From positions 1,488,001 through 1,552,000 of the forward strand of contig NZ_VFPM01000002.1 of the NCBI RefSeq assembly GCF_006716675.1: a stretch of 64,000 nucleotides of DNA. Reading direction: 5' to 3'. Under the pieces are notes generated by a model. The model was not told where the DNA came from. It worked only from the letters and a program-made list of their open reading frames with translations, and ran no database searches. Shown piece by piece: positions 24,373 through 34,441 of this stretch. Source of the stretch: Humibacillus xanthopallidus. Lineage in GTDB: Bacteria > Actinomycetota > Actinomycetes > Actinomycetales > Dermatophilaceae. A program made the translations under genes and the position numbers. Every line of letters begins with the position of its first letter. Positions within the stretch are counted from its first letter, which is position 1.

Positions 24373-25944
24373 GTGAGCGACAGGAACCCTGCACGTCCCG
24401 AGGTGCCCGGGCACCGGGTCGAGTCCGTGCTCGGTCGAGGCGCCTCCGGCACCGTCTGGCAGGGCCGCGACGCGATGGGGCAGGCCGTGGCGATCAAGGT
24501 GGCCCACGAGGTCGGCTGGCTGGCCGACGAGGACGCGACCCGCACCGAGGCGCACGTGCTCATGGCGGTGCGCCACGAGCATCTCGTCACCCTGCGAGAC
24601 GTCGTGGCCATGGCCGACGGCCGCGTGGCCCTCGTCTTCGACCTCGTCATCGGGGCCTCCGTGCGGAGCACGGTGAGCGCGAGGGGCCGGCTCCGGCCCG
24701 GCGAGACCGTCACGGTCGTCACGCCGATGTGCGAGGCGGTCGAGGCCCTGCACGGTGCGGGCGGGCTCCACGGTGACATCTCGCCGTCCAACGTCATGCT
24801 CACCGCCGACGGCAAGCCCCTCCTTCTCGACCTCGGAGCGGCTCGCCTCGCCGGGGCCTCGCCGGATGCGCCGATCCACGGCACCGAGGGCTTCCTCGCG
24901 CCGGAGGTGCGGCAGGGGTTCGCCCCCACCGAGGCCAGCGACGTCTTCTCGCTCGGTGCGCTGGCATGGTTCTGCCTCACGGGCAACGGCGCTCCGGACA
25001 CCATGCTGCGGCTCGACCCGGAGGTCATCCGCAGTCATGTCGGCAGCCAGCTCGCCGAGGTGATCGGTGCCTGCATCGATCCCGATCCCGCGCGGCGGCC
25101 GTCCGCGCCCGAGGCCGCTCGGCTCTTCTACGAGGCGGCCCCGGCCGAGGCGGTCGAGGTGGTCGTCGGCGCCGACCAGGCCTCTGCGCTCACCCATCGG
25201 ATCCGCGCCGAGGCCGCCGACGAGGCTGCCGCGGCCGCGCCCGAGGCCACCCCGGGCTGGTGGCGGGTCTCGAGGGCCCGTCGGTCGTGGTCGGGTCGGT
25301 CCGCGGGGGCAGCCGCGCTGTTCGCCGTGCTGGTCGGGGTGGTCGTCGTGGCGCTCGCAGCCGGGGTGGTGTCGGCCCTGTCCAGGGCAACGGCGAGTGA
25401 GACCGTCCGGCCAGCGGGCTCCGAGGGATCGTCGCGACCCTCGGTGGTCATCGGCAAGGGCGTCACCCCCGGGCCGGGCACCAGCGCGACACCCACCCCG
25501 TCGCCGGCATCGCCCACCGCGACAAGCGGTGTGGAGGCGCTGCTGCGCCAGGTCGACGCACCGCGGACGTCTCCCCAGGACCTCATCCAGGCGCTCAGCG
25601 ACCGCCGCGCAGAGGCACTGGTGAGGCGCGACCCGGGGCGTCTGGCGGGGGTCGACGAGCGCTCCTCACCCGCGCACGCCGCCGATGTGGCCGTCATCGC
25701 GAGACTGCGCGCCGCGGAGGCACGCTGGGAGGGTCTGTCGCTCGAGGTCGCCCACGCCGCCGTGGTGTCGGCGGAGGGCGCCGGGTCCGTGGTGCGGGCG
25801 CGGGTGGACTGGACGGCATACACCCTCGTGAGCGCGGGCGAGCGGGTCGAGCGGCCGGCTGCGACGGGTGAGGTGCTCGACTTCACCCTCGTGCGCGGCT
25901 CCGAGGGGTGGCGGATCGCAGCGGTCAGCGCACCAGCCAGCTGA
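24373..25944 (+). CDS. Membrane-anchored Ser/Thr protein kinase, atypical motifs
   Basis: 523 residues from GTG 24373. Kinase domain (about 10-260): GRGASGTV glycine loop, VAIK lysine, catalytic loop HGDISPSNV instead of HRD-x-K-P-x-N, DLG instead of DFG (LLLDLGAAR), and APEV. After a juxtamembrane stretch there is one membrane helix (about 315-340) and an extracellular domain resembling a small alpha+beta sensor (WEGLSLEVAHAAVVS). The catalytic Asp, Asn and DLG Asp are kept, so activity is plausible. The 3' end overlaps the convergent epimerase gene by 20 bp. Confidence 0.82.
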   Translation: MSDRNPARPEVPGHRVESVLGRGASGTVWQGRDAMGQAVAIKVAHEVGWLADEDATRTEAHVLMAVRHEHLVTLRDVVAMADGRVALVFDLVIGASVRSTVSARGRLRPGETVTVVTPMCEAVEALHGAGGLHGDISPSNVMLTADGKPLLLDLGAARLAGASPDAPIHGTEGFLAPEVRQGFAPTEASDVFSLGALAWFCLTGNGAPDTMLRLDPEVIRSHVGSQLAEVIGACIDPDPARRPSAPEAARLFYEAAPAEAVEVVVGADQASALTHRIRAEAADEAAAAAPEATPGWWRVSRARRSWSGRSAGAAALFAVLVGVVVVALAAGVVSALSRATASETVRPAGSEGSSRPSVVIGKGVTPGPGTSATPTPSPASPTATSGVEALLRQVDAPRTSPQDLIQALSDRRAEALVRRDPGRLAGVDERSSPAHAADVAVIARLRAAEARWEGLSLEVAHAAVVSAEGAGSVVRARVDWTAYTLVSAGERVERPAATGEVLDFTLVRGSEGWRIAAVSAPAS

Positions 25945-26830
25945 CGGCGCTGCCGAGGTCGGCGTGCTCGAAGGCGAAGCCGGCCCGGGTCAGCACCTGC
26001 GGCTCGAGGCGCTGGCTGGCGATGATCGAGTCGGCGAACTCGCCGATGACGAGGCGCAGGGCGAAGCGCGGTGCGGGCACGAAGGCCGGCCGGTGCAGCG
26101 CCCGGCCGAGCTCGCGCGCGATGTCCTTCTGGCGCGCGGGCGTCGGGGCGACGAGGTTGACCGGGCCGACGATCTCGTCGTGGTCGATGAGGTGCGTGAG
26201 GGCGCCCACCTCGTCGACGATCGTGATCCAGGGCCACCACTCTCGGCCCGACCCCATGGGTCCGCCGAGCCCGAGGCGGCCGAGCAGGAGCAGAGGCGAG
26301 AACGCGCCGCCGTCGGGCGACATGACGAGCCCGGTGCGCGCCCACGCGACCGAGAGCCCGGCGTCGACGGCGGGCTGCGTGGCCTCCTCCCACCGGGTGA
26401 CGACGCCGGCGAGGAAGTCCTGGCCCGGAGCGCTCTCCTCGGTGAGGACCTCGTCACCCCGGTCACCGTAGAAGCCGACGGCGGAGGCGTTGACGAGGCG
26501 GATCCGCCGACCCGACTCCTCGGCGACCCGCACGAGCGCCTGGGCCACCGTTCCGGTGGCGTCGGTGCGGCTGCGCTCGACCTCGCGCTTGTGCTCGGCG
26601 TTCCAGCGCTTGTCACCGATGCCGACGCCAGCGAGGTTGACGACGGCGTCGACACCCTCGAGAGCTCCCGCGTCGAGCTGGCCGCGCGCGGGGTCCCAGC
26701 GGATCTCATCGGGCCCCTGGGGGTCGCGTCGCACGATGCGCAGCACCGTGTCACCTCGATCGGTGAGGTGACGGCTAAGCGCGCCGCCGATCAGTCCGGA
26801 GGAGCCGGTGACGGCGACGCGCTTGCCCAT
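25925..26830 (-). CDS. TIGR01777-type NAD-dependent epimerase/dehydratase
   Basis: 301 residues from ATG 26830 (MGKRVAVTGSSGLIGGALSR). Extended SDR fold with TGSSGLIG nucleotide motif, NLAGVGIGDKRWN, SAVGFYGDRG (the YG/D motif of this subfamily), and a C-terminal DUF1731-like segment EFADSIIASQRLEPQVL. Same place as M. tuberculosis Rv2216 beside dlaT. Substrate unknown. It starts 28 bp after the sucB stop and is likely co-transcribed with it. Confidence 0.88.
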   Translation of the reverse strand: MGKRVAVTGSSGLIGGALSRHLTDRGDTVLRIVRRDPQGPDEIRWDPARGQLDAGALEGVDAVVNLAGVGIGDKRWNAEHKREVERSRTDATGTVAQALVRVAEESGRRIRLVNASAVGFYGDRGDEVLTEESAPGQDFLAGVVTRWEEATQPAVDAGLSVAWARTGLVMSPDGGAFSPLLLLGRLGLGGPMGSGREWWPWITIVDEVGALTHLIDHDEIVGPVNLVAPTPARQKDIARELGRALHRPAFVPAPRFALRLVIGEFADSIIASQRLEPQVLTRAGFAFEHADLGSAVSWLVR

Positions 26831-26858
26831 GCGTCTCACCCTACGTGGGGTGCGGCGA

Positions 26859-28712
26859 TCATGCCTCGAAGCGTCCCTCCTCGAGGCGGGCCTTCATCGT
26901 GCCGAGGAAGCGTGCGGCGTCGGCACCGTCGACGATGCGGTGGTCGTAGGACAGCGCGAGGTACATCATCGAGCGGATCGCGATCGTCTCGCCGCCGTCG
27001 GCGTCGGTGACGACGACGGGACGCTTGACGATCGCGCCGGTGCCGAGGATCGCCACCTGCGGCTGGTTGATGATCGGCGTGTCGAAGAGCGCACCGCGGC
27101 TGCCGGTGTTGGTGATGGTGAACGTGCCACCGGCGAGGTCGTCGGGAGCGATCTTGTTGTTGCGCGTGCGGTCGGCGAGGTCGGCGATGGCACGGGCGAG
27201 GCCGGCGATGTTGAGGTCGCCGGCGTTCTTGACGACCGGGACGAGCAGGCCCTTCTCGGTGTCGACGGCGATCGCGAGGTTCTCGGTGCCGTGGTAGACG
27301 ATCTCGTCGCCCTCGACACTCGCGTTGACCATCGGGTGCGCCTTGAGCGCCTCGGTGGCGGCCAGGGCGAGGAAGGGCAGGAAGCTCAGCTTCGTGCCTT
27401 CGCGGGCCTCGAAGTCGCTCTTGACCTTCGCACGGAGGCGGGCGACCTTCGTCAGGTCGACCTCGACGACGGTGGTCAGCTGGGCCGAGACCTGCAGCGA
27501 CTCGACCATGCGCGTGGCGATCACCTTGCGCAGTCGGGTCATCTTCTCGCGCGTGCCCCGCTTGGGGGAGACCGTGGCGGGAGCGGCGGCTGCGGGTGCC
27601 GGGGCAGAGGGTGCGCTCGCAGCCGCGACCGGGGCGGCCGGCTCGGGGGCGGGCGCCTTGGCCGCCTCAGCGGCGTCGAGGACGTCCTGCTTGCGGATGC
27701 GGCCACCGACGCCGGTGCCCGTGATCGATCCGAGGTCGACGCCGTGCTGCGTCGCGAGCTTGCGCACGAGCGGGGTGACGTAGGCCGCTGCGTCGTCACG
27801 CTGCTCGGGCGCAGCTGCGGACTGGGCGGACTGGGCGGACTGGGCGGGCTCGGCGGCCTCGGGCGACTGCTGGGCCGGGGGCCGCGGGGCGTCGGCGGGG
27901 GCACCGGCAGGCTCGGGGGCCTTCTGTGCCTCGGCCGTGGGCTCTTCGGCCTGGGGCTCCTCGGCCTGGGGCTCCTCTGCCCGGGGCTCCTCGGCCCTCG
28001 GCTGCTCCGCGGGGGCGGCCTGCTCGGCCTGGGCCGGCGCCGCGGGGGCGCTGTCGGCACTTCCGCCGATGACGGCGAGGTCGGCACCCACGGGCACCGT
28101 GTCGTCCTCCTGGACGAGGATCTTGGTCAGCGTGCCGGCGACGGGGGAGGGGATCTCGGTGTCGACCTTGTCGGTCGAGACCTCGAGGAGCGGCTCGTCG
28201 ACGGCGACCTCGTCGCCCTCGGCCTTGAGCCAGCGGGTCACGGTGCCCTCGGTGACCGACTCGCCCAGCGCGGGCATCGTCACCGTCTGGCCGCCTCCGC
28301 CGGCGCTGCCCGAGGAGGCAGCCTGCGGTGCCGCGGCCTGCTCGGCCTCCGGCTCGCTCGTGGCCGGCTGGGGCTCCTGCTCGGTGCTCGGGGCCTCGGG
28401 TGCCGGTGCTGCGGCCTGCTCCTCCGCCGGCTCCTCCGCCGGCTCCGGCGCGGACTGCTGCGGGGCGGGAGCGTCACCGTCGCCGATGACGGCGAGGTCG
28501 GCGCCGACCGGCACGGTGTCGTCCTCCTGGGCAAGGATCTCCTGCAGCGTCCCGGCGACGGGAGAGGGGATCTCGGTGTCGACCTTGTCGGTCGAGACCT
28601 CGAGCAGTGGCTCGTCGACCTCGACCTTGTCACCGACGTTCTTCAGCCAGCGGGTGACGGTCCCCTCGGTGACTGACTCACCCAGGGCCGGCATGGTCAC
28701 GCGTTCTGACAT
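26859..28712 (-). CDS. sucB: 2-oxoacid dehydrogenase E2 (dihydrolipoamide succinyltransferase)
   Basis: 617 residues. Two lipoyl domains, each with the lipoylated-lysine motif [14 protein letters not shown] (about residues 42 and 187), separated by long Ala/Pro/Glu-rich linkers; an E3-binding domain with [21 protein letters not shown]; and a catalytic acyltransferase domain ending [17 protein letters not shown], holding the active His and Asp. In actinobacteria this E2 may serve pyruvate or 2-oxoglutarate dehydrogenase, so the substrate is not certain. It begins 31 bp after lpd and precedes the epimerase in one unit. AGAGGAG precedes the ATG. Confidence 0.95.
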   Translation of the reverse strand: MSERVTMPALGESVTEGTVTRWLKNVGDKVEVDEPLLEVSTDKVDTEIPSPVAGTLQEILAQEDDTVPVGADLAVIGDGDAPAPQQSAPEPAEEPAEEQAAAPAPEAPSTEQEPQPATSEPEAEQAAAPQAASSGSAGGGGQTVTMPALGESVTEGTVTRWLKAEGDEVAVDEPLLEVSTDKVDTEIPSPVAGTLTKILVQEDDTVPVGADLAVIGGSADSAPAAPAQAEQAAPAEQPRAEEPRAEEPQAEEPQAEEPTAEAQKAPEPAGAPADAPRPPAQQSPEAAEPAQSAQSAQSAAAPEQRDDAAAYVTPLVRKLATQHGVDLGSITGTGVGGRIRKQDVLDAAEAAKAPAPEPAAPVAAASAPSAPAPAAAAPATVSPKRGTREKMTRLRKVIATRMVESLQVSAQLTTVVEVDLTKVARLRAKVKSDFEAREGTKLSFLPFLALAATEALKAHPMVNASVEGDEIVYHGTENLAIAVDTEKGLLVPVVKNAGDLNIAGLARAIADLADRTRNNKIAPDDLAGGTFTITNTGSRGALFDTPIINQPQVAILGTGAIVKRPVVVTDADGGETIAIRSMMYLALSYDHRIVDGADAARFLGTMKARLEEGRFEA

Positions 28713-28743
28713 GACGTGTTCTCTCCTCTTCCGAGTTACTGGC

Positions 28744-30123
28744 TCAAGCGTGTGCGTGAAGGGGCTTACCCGCCAAGGCCAAGTGTGCCTCGCCGAGCGC
28801 CTCGTTCTGTGTGGGGTGCGCGTGGACGAGACCGGCGACGTCCTCCGGGTGCGCCTCCCAGTTGACGATGAGCTGTGCCTCGCCGATCTGCTCGCCCATC
28901 CTCGCGCCGATCATGTGCACGCCGACGATGGGTCCACCCTTTGCGCGGACGAGCTTGACGAAGCCCTGCGTGCCGAGGATCTGAGACTTGCCGTTGCCGC
29001 CGAGGTTGTATTCGTAGGTCTCGACCTCGCCGTGCCGCTCGCGGGCCTGCGCCTCGGTGAGGCCGACGCTGGCGATCTCGGGGTCGCAGTAGGTGACGCG
29101 CGGAATGCCCGACTCGACGATGGGGGCCGGCGACAGGCCGGCGATCTGCTCCGCGACGAAGATGCCCTGGGCGAAGCCGCGGTGGGCGAGCTGCAGACCC
29201 GGCACGATGTCGCCGACGGCGTAGACGCCGTCGACGTTGGTGCGCAGTCGCTCGTCGGTGGGCACGAAGCCGCGGTCGACGGTGACACCCGCCTCCTCGT
29301 AGCCGAGGCCCTCGGTGACGGGCCCGCGGCCCACCGCGACGAGCAGCAGGTCGGCCTCGATGGTCTCGCCCGACTCGAGGGAGACCGTGACGGCGTCGTC
29401 GCTCTGGCTCGCGCCGGCAAAGCGCACCCCGGTCTTGAATCCGATCTTGCGCTTGCGGAAGGCACGCTCGAGCTGCTTGCTCAGTGCCTCGTCCTCGGCC
29501 GCGACGAGCCGCGGCAGTGCCTCGACGATGGTGACCTCCGAGCCGAAGCTGCGGAAGACGGAGGCGAACTCGACACCGATGACGCCGCCACCGAGCACGA
29601 CGACGCGGTCCGGGACGTGGTCGAGCGAGAGGGCCTGCTCGCTGGTCATGATGCGGCCGCCGATCTCGAGGCCCGGCAGCGACTTCGCGTAGCTGCCGGT
29701 GGCGAGGACGACGTTCTTGCCGGTGAGGCGGCGGTCGCCGACGACGACGGTGTGCGGGCCGTCGAGGCGACCGGCGCCCTCGACGTACTCGATGGCCGCG
29801 GCCTTGACGAGGCCCTGCAGGCCCTTGTGGAGCCGCCCGACGACGCCGTCCTTGTATGCGTTGACGCCGGGCATGTCGACCGCCTCGAGCGTCGTGCGGA
29901 CACCGAACCGCTCACCCTCGCGGGCGACGTCGGCGATCTCGGCGGCGTGGAGCAGGGCCTTCGTCGGGATGCACCCGACGTGCAGGCACGTGCCGCCGAG
30001 CTTGCCCTTCTCGACGAGGGCCACCGAGAGGCCCAGCTCTGCCGATCGCAGGGCGCAGGCGTAGCCGCCCGACCCTCCACCGAGGATGACGACGTCGTAG
30101 TCGTCTGCGGCGTCAGCCGACAT
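28744..30123 (-). CDS. lpdA: Dihydrolipoyl dehydrogenase (E3)
   Basis: Re-oxidises dihydrolipoyl groups on E2 with NAD. 459 residues from ATG 30123, with AAGGAG upstream; an extension to 30216 is not supported. FAD motif [15 protein letters not shown], redox disulfide [16 protein letters not shown] motif [15 protein letters not shown], and the C-terminal catalytic His in [10 protein letters not shown]. First gene of the unit lpdA-sucB-epimerase. Confidence 0.97.
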   Translation of the reverse strand: MSADAADDYDVVILGGGSGGYACALRSAELGLSVALVEKGKLGGTCLHVGCIPTKALLHAAEIADVAREGERFGVRTTLEAVDMPGVNAYKDGVVGRLHKGLQGLVKAAAIEYVEGAGRLDGPHTVVVGDRRLTGKNVVLATGSYAKSLPGLEIGGRIMTSEQALSLDHVPDRVVVLGGGVIGVEFASVFRSFGSEVTIVEALPRLVAAEDEALSKQLERAFRKRKIGFKTGVRFAGASQSDDAVTVSLESGETIEADLLLVAVGRGPVTEGLGYEEAGVTVDRGFVPTDERLRTNVDGVYAVGDIVPGLQLAHRGFAQGIFVAEQIAGLSPAPIVESGIPRVTYCDPEIASVGLTEAQARERHGEVETYEYNLGGNGKSQILGTQGFVKLVRAKGGPIVGVHMIGARMGEQIGEAQLIVNWEAHPEDVAGLVHAHPTQNEALGEAHLALAGKPLHAHA

Positions 30124-30278
30124 GAGTTGATGCTCCTTGTGGGGCTCGTGGCGCTGGTGCTGGGCATTCGGGGTGGACTGCAAGAGCATCTTGTCATTGA
30201 TCGAGGGGCACGTCACAAGCAGGGCACGCCGACCCGAGCACGAGGCGTCATGACGGGTGGAGCACGTACAGTGCCGCC

Positions 30279-30626
30279 ATGGGCTGGTTCTCTCGCCGCA
30301 GCTCCCGGAAGACCGTGAAGTTCCCGGGGCGATCCGACGGGCCCGCGATGGAGATCGACCGCAAGGAGGTCGAGACCCACCTGCAGACGTTCGTCGCGAC
30401 CAAGCGCGGCGTCGAGGCCTACGTCGAGCCGGCGACGAGCGTCACCAACACGACGATCGTGCTCATCGCGTGGGACGGCGAGTGGACCCGCCGGGCGGTG
30501 CCGTCTCCCAAGGAGGCCTTCGAGGTGAGCCGCAAGCTCGGCATCCCCGTCTACGACGTCAACCAGACCGGCTACCCCAACCGCATGCGTGAGTGGAGCA
30601 AGCGCAAGCGTCAGGGAGATGCCTGA
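30279..30626 (+). CDS. Conserved hypothetical protein (115 aa)
   Basis: Starts MGWFSRRSSRKTVKFPGRSD, followed by an alpha/beta domain with KEVETHLQTFVATKRGVEAY and VTNTTIVLIAWDGEWTRRAV, then LGIPVYDVNQTGYP. It is divergent from lpdA; this arrangement and the sequence style recur in actinobacteria. No catalytic motif recognised. Confidence 0.75.
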   Translation: MGWFSRRSSRKTVKFPGRSDGPAMEIDRKEVETHLQTFVATKRGVEAYVEPATSVTNTTIVLIAWDGEWTRRAVPSPKEAFEVSRKLGIPVYDVNQTGYPNRMREWSKRKRQGDA

Positions 30627-30720
30627 CTGCCAAAAGCACTGGCACGTATGCCGGGTCGCTGACACAGTGAAACCCGTTCCGTCCACGCCGGATTCGGCAC
30701 CAACGAGAAGGAGGTACTCG

Positions 30721-30945
30721 ATGTCCACGAAGGATGGGGACACATCGGCGCAGGAGAAGGGCGCCAGGGATGGAGCCAAGGCCGGCCCGAGTGAGGACAT
30801 GAAGGCGAAGTTCCGCGCCGCACTCGACAAGAAGCACGCGCACGGCGGCAAGGACGTCTCCGACGACGGTGAGCGCTCGAAGGTCCACGGCGCCCACGGG
30901 CCGGCCAAGGCGCAGCAGATGTTCCGCCGCAAGTCCGGCGGCTGA
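30721..30945 (+). CDS. DUF5302 family small protein (74 aa)
   Basis: A strongly hydrophilic, probably disordered protein: MSTKDGDTSAQEKG..., DMKAKFRAALDKKHAHGGK and HGAHGPAKAQQMFRRKSGG at the end, matching DUF5302. AAGGAGGT lies eight bases before the ATG. Role unknown. A very strong hairpin follows. Confidence 0.75.
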   Translation: MSTKDGDTSAQEKGARDGAKAGPSEDMKAKFRAALDKKHAHGGKDVSDDGERSKVHGAHGPAKAQQMFRRKSGG

Positions 30946-30997
30946 CCAGCACGGCTCCCGGGCCGGCCGGGTCGCCACGACCCGTCGCCGCCGGCAT

Positions 30998-31038
30998 GTC
31001 GAAGGGCCAGAACGCGTCGCGCGTTCTGGCCCTTCGAC
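30998..31038. terminator. Bidirectional terminator between DUF5302 gene and pepA
   Basis: A perfect 19-bp stem (30998-31016 with 31020-31038) and TCG loop lie between two convergent genes (stops at 30945 and 31083). Confidence 0.9.
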
Positions 31039-31082
31039 GTTGCCCACCCCTCGAGGAGTCGCCCCTCGACGGTGGGGGACGG

Positions 31083-32561
31083 TCAGAGGTAGGACTCGGC
31101 GAGGCCGACGAGGGTGCGCACGCCGAAGCCGGTGCCACCCTTGGGCCAGTAGCCTGTCGGGCCCTTGTCGTTGAAGGCCGGGCCCGCGATGTCGAGGTGG
31201 CTCCACGGGATGCCCTCGCCGACGAACTCGCTGAGGAAGATGCCCGCCGTCAGCATGCCGCCCTCGGACCCACCCTTGTGTGCGAGGTCGGCGTTGATCG
31301 ACTCGAGGACCGGGCGCAGCTCCTTCGGCAGCGGCATCGGCCACATCGCCTCACCCACCGCCTCGGCGGCGTCGAGCACGCGCGTGCGGAAGGCGTCGTC
31401 GTTGCCCATGACCGCTGCCGTGTTGGCGAGTGCGATGACCTGCGCGCCGGTGAGCGTCGCCACGTCGACGATCGCGTCGGGCTTCGTCTCGGAGGCGAGG
31501 GCGATGCAGTCACCGAGCACCATGCGGCCCTCGGCGTCGGTGTTGAGCACCTCGACCGTCTTGCCGCCGCGCATCGTCACGACGTCGCTCGGCCGCTGGG
31601 CGGTCGAGCTCGGCATGTTCTCCGCCAGGCCGAGGTAGCCGGTGACGGCGATCGGTAGCCCGAGCTCGGCGATGGCGAGCACCGCGCCCGCGACGGCCGC
31701 CGCTCCGGCCATGTCGCACTTCATCGTCAGCATGCCCGCGGCAGGCTTGATGCACAGGCCGCCTGAGTCGAAGGTGATGCCCTTGCCGACGAAGGCGAGG
31801 GTCGCCTTGGGACGGGCGGGGGAGTAGGTGAGCACCGCGATGCGAGGCTCGTTGGCCGAGCCCTGGCCCACGCCGACCGTGCCGCCGAAGCCACCCGCGC
31901 GCAGGGCCTTCATGTCGTAGGACTTGAGCTTGACCTTGCTGCCCTTGATCTTCGCCGCGACCGAGTCGACGAAGGTCTCGGGGTAGAGCAGGTTCGGCGG
32001 CAGGTTGACGAGGTCGCGGGTGTAGGCGACCGCCTCGCCCAGTGCGGCGGCCCGCTTGACGGCCTTGCGCGAGGCGGCGTCTCCGGGGCCGATGATCGAG
32101 ACGGACTCGACGGCGTCGGTGCTCGTCGTGCCGGCCTTCGACACGGCATACGCCCCGAGGCTGACGCCCTCGGCGACTGCGGCGACGAGCTCGGCGGACG
32201 TGCCCGGCACGATGACGGCGGCCTTCTTCTTCTTGGCGAGACCGCGGACCGCGGCCCCGATCCCCTTGCGGACGTCCTCGAGGGCGGTCGCGTCGGGCGT
32301 GCCGGTGCCGAGCGCGCCGACGCCGGCGAGCACGACGACGCGCGCCTTGACGTCGGGCACCGACGCCAGCGCCGTGACCTCGCCCACCTTGCCGGCGAGC
32401 TCGAGGTCGCCGATGACGGAGCCGAGGTGCGTCACCGTGCGGCGGGCGAGTCCGTGCCCCGGGGCGAGGGCCGCGCCCTTGTCGCCGGATACGATGGCGA
32501 CGACGAGGGCGTCGACCGCGGCATCTCCCGCCGAGCGGGAGGAGAGAGTCAGGGTGGTCAC
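31083..32561 (-). CDS. pepA: Leucyl aminopeptidase (M17)
   Basis: Removes N-terminal residues from peptides; bimetallic hexamer. 492 residues from GTG 32561. Catalytic domain with [11 protein letters not shown] (metal-binding Lys and Asp), [11 protein letters not shown] and [12 protein letters not shown] (the family signature). The N-terminal macro-like domain is poorly conserved as usual. AAGGAG lies nine bases before the GTG; the frame continues upstream but without support. Divergent from gcvT, as pepB/gcvT in M. tuberculosis. Confidence 0.96.
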   Translation of the reverse strand: MTTLTLSSRSAGDAAVDALVVAIVSGDKGAALAPGHGLARRTVTHLGSVIGDLELAGKVGEVTALASVPDVKARVVVLAGVGALGTGTPDATALEDVRKGIGAAVRGLAKKKKAAVIVPGTSAELVAAVAEGVSLGAYAVSKAGTTSTDAVESVSIIGPGDAASRKAVKRAAALGEAVAYTRDLVNLPPNLLYPETFVDSVAAKIKGSKVKLKSYDMKALRAGGFGGTVGVGQGSANEPRIAVLTYSPARPKATLAFVGKGITFDSGGLCIKPAAGMLTMKCDMAGAAAVAGAVLAIAELGLPIAVTGYLGLAENMPSSTAQRPSDVVTMRGGKTVEVLNTDAEGRMVLGDCIALASETKPDAIVDVATLTGAQVIALANTAAVMGNDDAFRTRVLDAAEAVGEAMWPMPLPKELRPVLESINADLAHKGGSEGGMLTAGIFLSEFVGEGIPWSHLDIAGPAFNDKGPTGYWPKGGTGFGVRTLVGLAESYL

Positions 32562-32728
32562 GGAAGTGCTCCTTGTGGGACGTGGCGTCGCGGGGGTGTC
32601 GGTGCTCGCGCGGGTGCGACCGTCGGGCTGGTGCCCGGCCGGCAGGCGGGGCGCGGCAGCACGACAGGCGTGCGCGCTCGATCGTAACCGGGCCGTCGCG
32701 TGCCCGCCGGAACGGTAGGTTGGCGAGC

Positions 32729-33847
32729 ATGACGACAGCGCAGTCGGGGACGACCTCCCCGCTCCTCTCACCCCTGCACGCCCGCCACGTCGCCCTCGGG
32801 GCGAAGATGGCCGACTTCGGCGGCTGGGACATGCCGATCGAGTACCCCGGCGGTGGTGTCGTCGCCGAGCACACCGCGGTCCGCGAGCGCGTCGGCATCT
32901 TCGACGTCAGCCATCTCGGCAAGGCCTCCGTGGCCGGGCCGGGCGCGGCCGACTTCGTCAACGCCTGCCTCACCAACGACCTGCGGCGCATCCAGCCGGG
33001 CTCGGCGCAGTACACCCTGTGCTGTGACGAGTCGGGCGGCGTCGTCGACGACCTCATCGCCTACCTCAAGTCCGACGACGAGGTCTTCCTCATCCCCAAC
33101 GCGGCCAACACGGCCGAGGTGGTCCGGCGCCTCGCGGCGGCCGCGCCGGACGGGATCACCGTCACCAACCTGCACCGTGACTACGGCGTCATCGCCGTGC
33201 AGGGCACGAAGAGCGACGAGGTGCTGGGCAGCCTCGGTCTGCCCACGGGCCACGACTACATGTCCTTCGTCGAGGCCGACTGGCAGGGCCGTCCGGTCAT
33301 CGTCTGCCGCACCGGCTACACCGGCGAGCGCGGCTACGAGCTCGTGCCCCGCTGGGACGACGCCCCCGCGCTGTGGGACGCCCTCGTCGCCGCCCTCGAG
33401 CCCTGGGGCGGTATGCCGTGTGGCCTCGGCGCGCGTGACACGCTGCGCACCGAGATGGGCTACCCCCTGCACGGCCAGGACCTCTCGCTCGACATCTCGC
33501 CCGTCCAGGCCCGCGCCGGCTGGGCCGTCGGCTGGAAGAAGGACGCCTTCTGGGGCAAGGCCGCACTGGAGGCCGAGCGCGCGAACCCGACCCGGCTCAT
33601 CCGCGGCCTGCTCGTCACCGGTCGTGGCATCCCGCGGGCCCACTGCGTGGTCAGCCGCGACGGCGAGACCGTCGGCGAGGTCACCTCGGGCACGTTCTCG
33701 CCGACCCTCAAGCAGGGAATCGCCTTGGCACTGCTGGCTCCCGACGTCGCCGACGGCGAGACGGTCTCCGTGGACGTCCGCGGTCGTGGCGTCGAGGCCA
33801 CCGTCGTCAAGCCGCCCTTCGTGCAGGTGCAGGTCCGCGAGTCCTGA
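32729..33847 (+). CDS. gcvT: Glycine cleavage system aminomethyltransferase (T protein)
   Basis: Transfers the methylene group from aminomethyl-H protein to tetrahydrofolate. 372 residues, the usual length, from ATG 32729 ([13 protein letters not shown]). Motifs: [23 protein letters not shown], the substrate Asp region, [27 protein letters not shown]. No glycine riboswitch is visible upstream. The other system genes are not in the window. Confidence 0.96.
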   Translation: MTTAQSGTTSPLLSPLHARHVALGAKMADFGGWDMPIEYPGGGVVAEHTAVRERVGIFDVSHLGKASVAGPGAADFVNACLTNDLRRIQPGSAQYTLCCDESGGVVDDLIAYLKSDDEVFLIPNAANTAEVVRRLAAAAPDGITVTNLHRDYGVIAVQGTKSDEVLGSLGLPTGHDYMSFVEADWQGRPVIVCRTGYTGERGYELVPRWDDAPALWDALVAALEPWGGMPCGLGARDTLRTEMGYPLHGQDLSLDISPVQARAGWAVGWKKDAFWGKAALEAERANPTRLIRGLLVTGRGIPRAHCVVSRDGETVGEVTSGTFSPTLKQGIALALLAPDVADGETVSVDVRGRGVEATVVKPPFVQVQVRES

Positions 33848-33967
33848 GGGTGACCACGACGGCGCGTCACCGAGATCGGGGGCGCGCCGGACGGCATACC
33901 GCGGGCTCGAGGGGGCAGGATCGGAGGCGGACGACCTCCGTCCTGACCCCACCCTGAGGAGCTGACC

Positions 33968-34408
33968 ATGACCGAGACCCCCGCGGACCAGCCCGCCACG
34001 ACGGGCGCACCGGGCGCCACCTTCACCGACGACGAGCACGGCACGCTGCGCTCGGCCGCCCTGCTGGCCGGCGCGCTGGTGTCGCGGGCCGAGAAGGGCA
34101 TGTTCGACAGCCTCAAGGAGTCGTTCGCGGCCTCGAAGGCGATCGCCGGCTCACCTCCCCAGATCGCGGCTCTCGTCGGCAAGGGCGGCTTTCCCGAGCT
34201 GCCCAAGGGCACGCCGGAGCAGGTCGAGGCACGCACGCTCGAGCTGCTCGGCCAGGCCGTCGCGATCCTGCGCGCCAAGGCTCCCGACCTCGTCGACGGC
34301 TATCGGGCCATGGTGCTCGCGAGCTGCCGTGACGCCGCGGCGGCGGCCGACGACACGTCGGGCAACGAGCAGGCCGCCATCGCCAAGGTCGAGGCGGCCC
34401 TGACCTGA
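33968..34408 (+). CDS. Conserved hypothetical helical protein (146 aa)
   Basis: A Thr/Pro/Ala-rich head (1-22) precedes a helical domain: DEHGTLRSAALLAGALVSRA, MFDSLKESFAASKAIAG, and VARTLELLGQ-like helices ending AAIAKVEAALT. GAGGAG lies seven bases before the ATG. No recognised family function. A GNRA-loop hairpin follows at 34414-34429. Confidence 0.7.
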   Translation: MTETPADQPATTGAPGATFTDDEHGTLRSAALLAGALVSRAEKGMFDSLKESFAASKAIAGSPPQIAALVGKGGFPELPKGTPEQVEARTLELLGQAVAILRAKAPDLVDGYRAMVLASCRDAAAAADDTSGNEQAAIAKVEAALT

Positions 34409-34413
34409 CCCGG

Positions 34414-34429
34414 CCGGGCGAGAGCCCGG
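34414..34429. terminator. Short GNRA-capped hairpin
   Basis: CCGGGC-GAGA-GCCCGG lies six bases after the stop at 34408 and 13 bases before the convergent peptidase stop; it probably ends one or both transcripts. Confidence 0.5.
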
Positions 34430-34441
34430 TGGGGACGGTCG

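Noticed and set aside
27937..30318. A 793-codon plus-strand open frame
   Set aside because: Antisense shadow of sucB and lpdA, which have full catalytic motifs.
32562..32728. Glycine riboswitch upstream of gcvT
   Set aside because: The interval lacks the tandem glycine aptamer consensus and is short and GC-rich.
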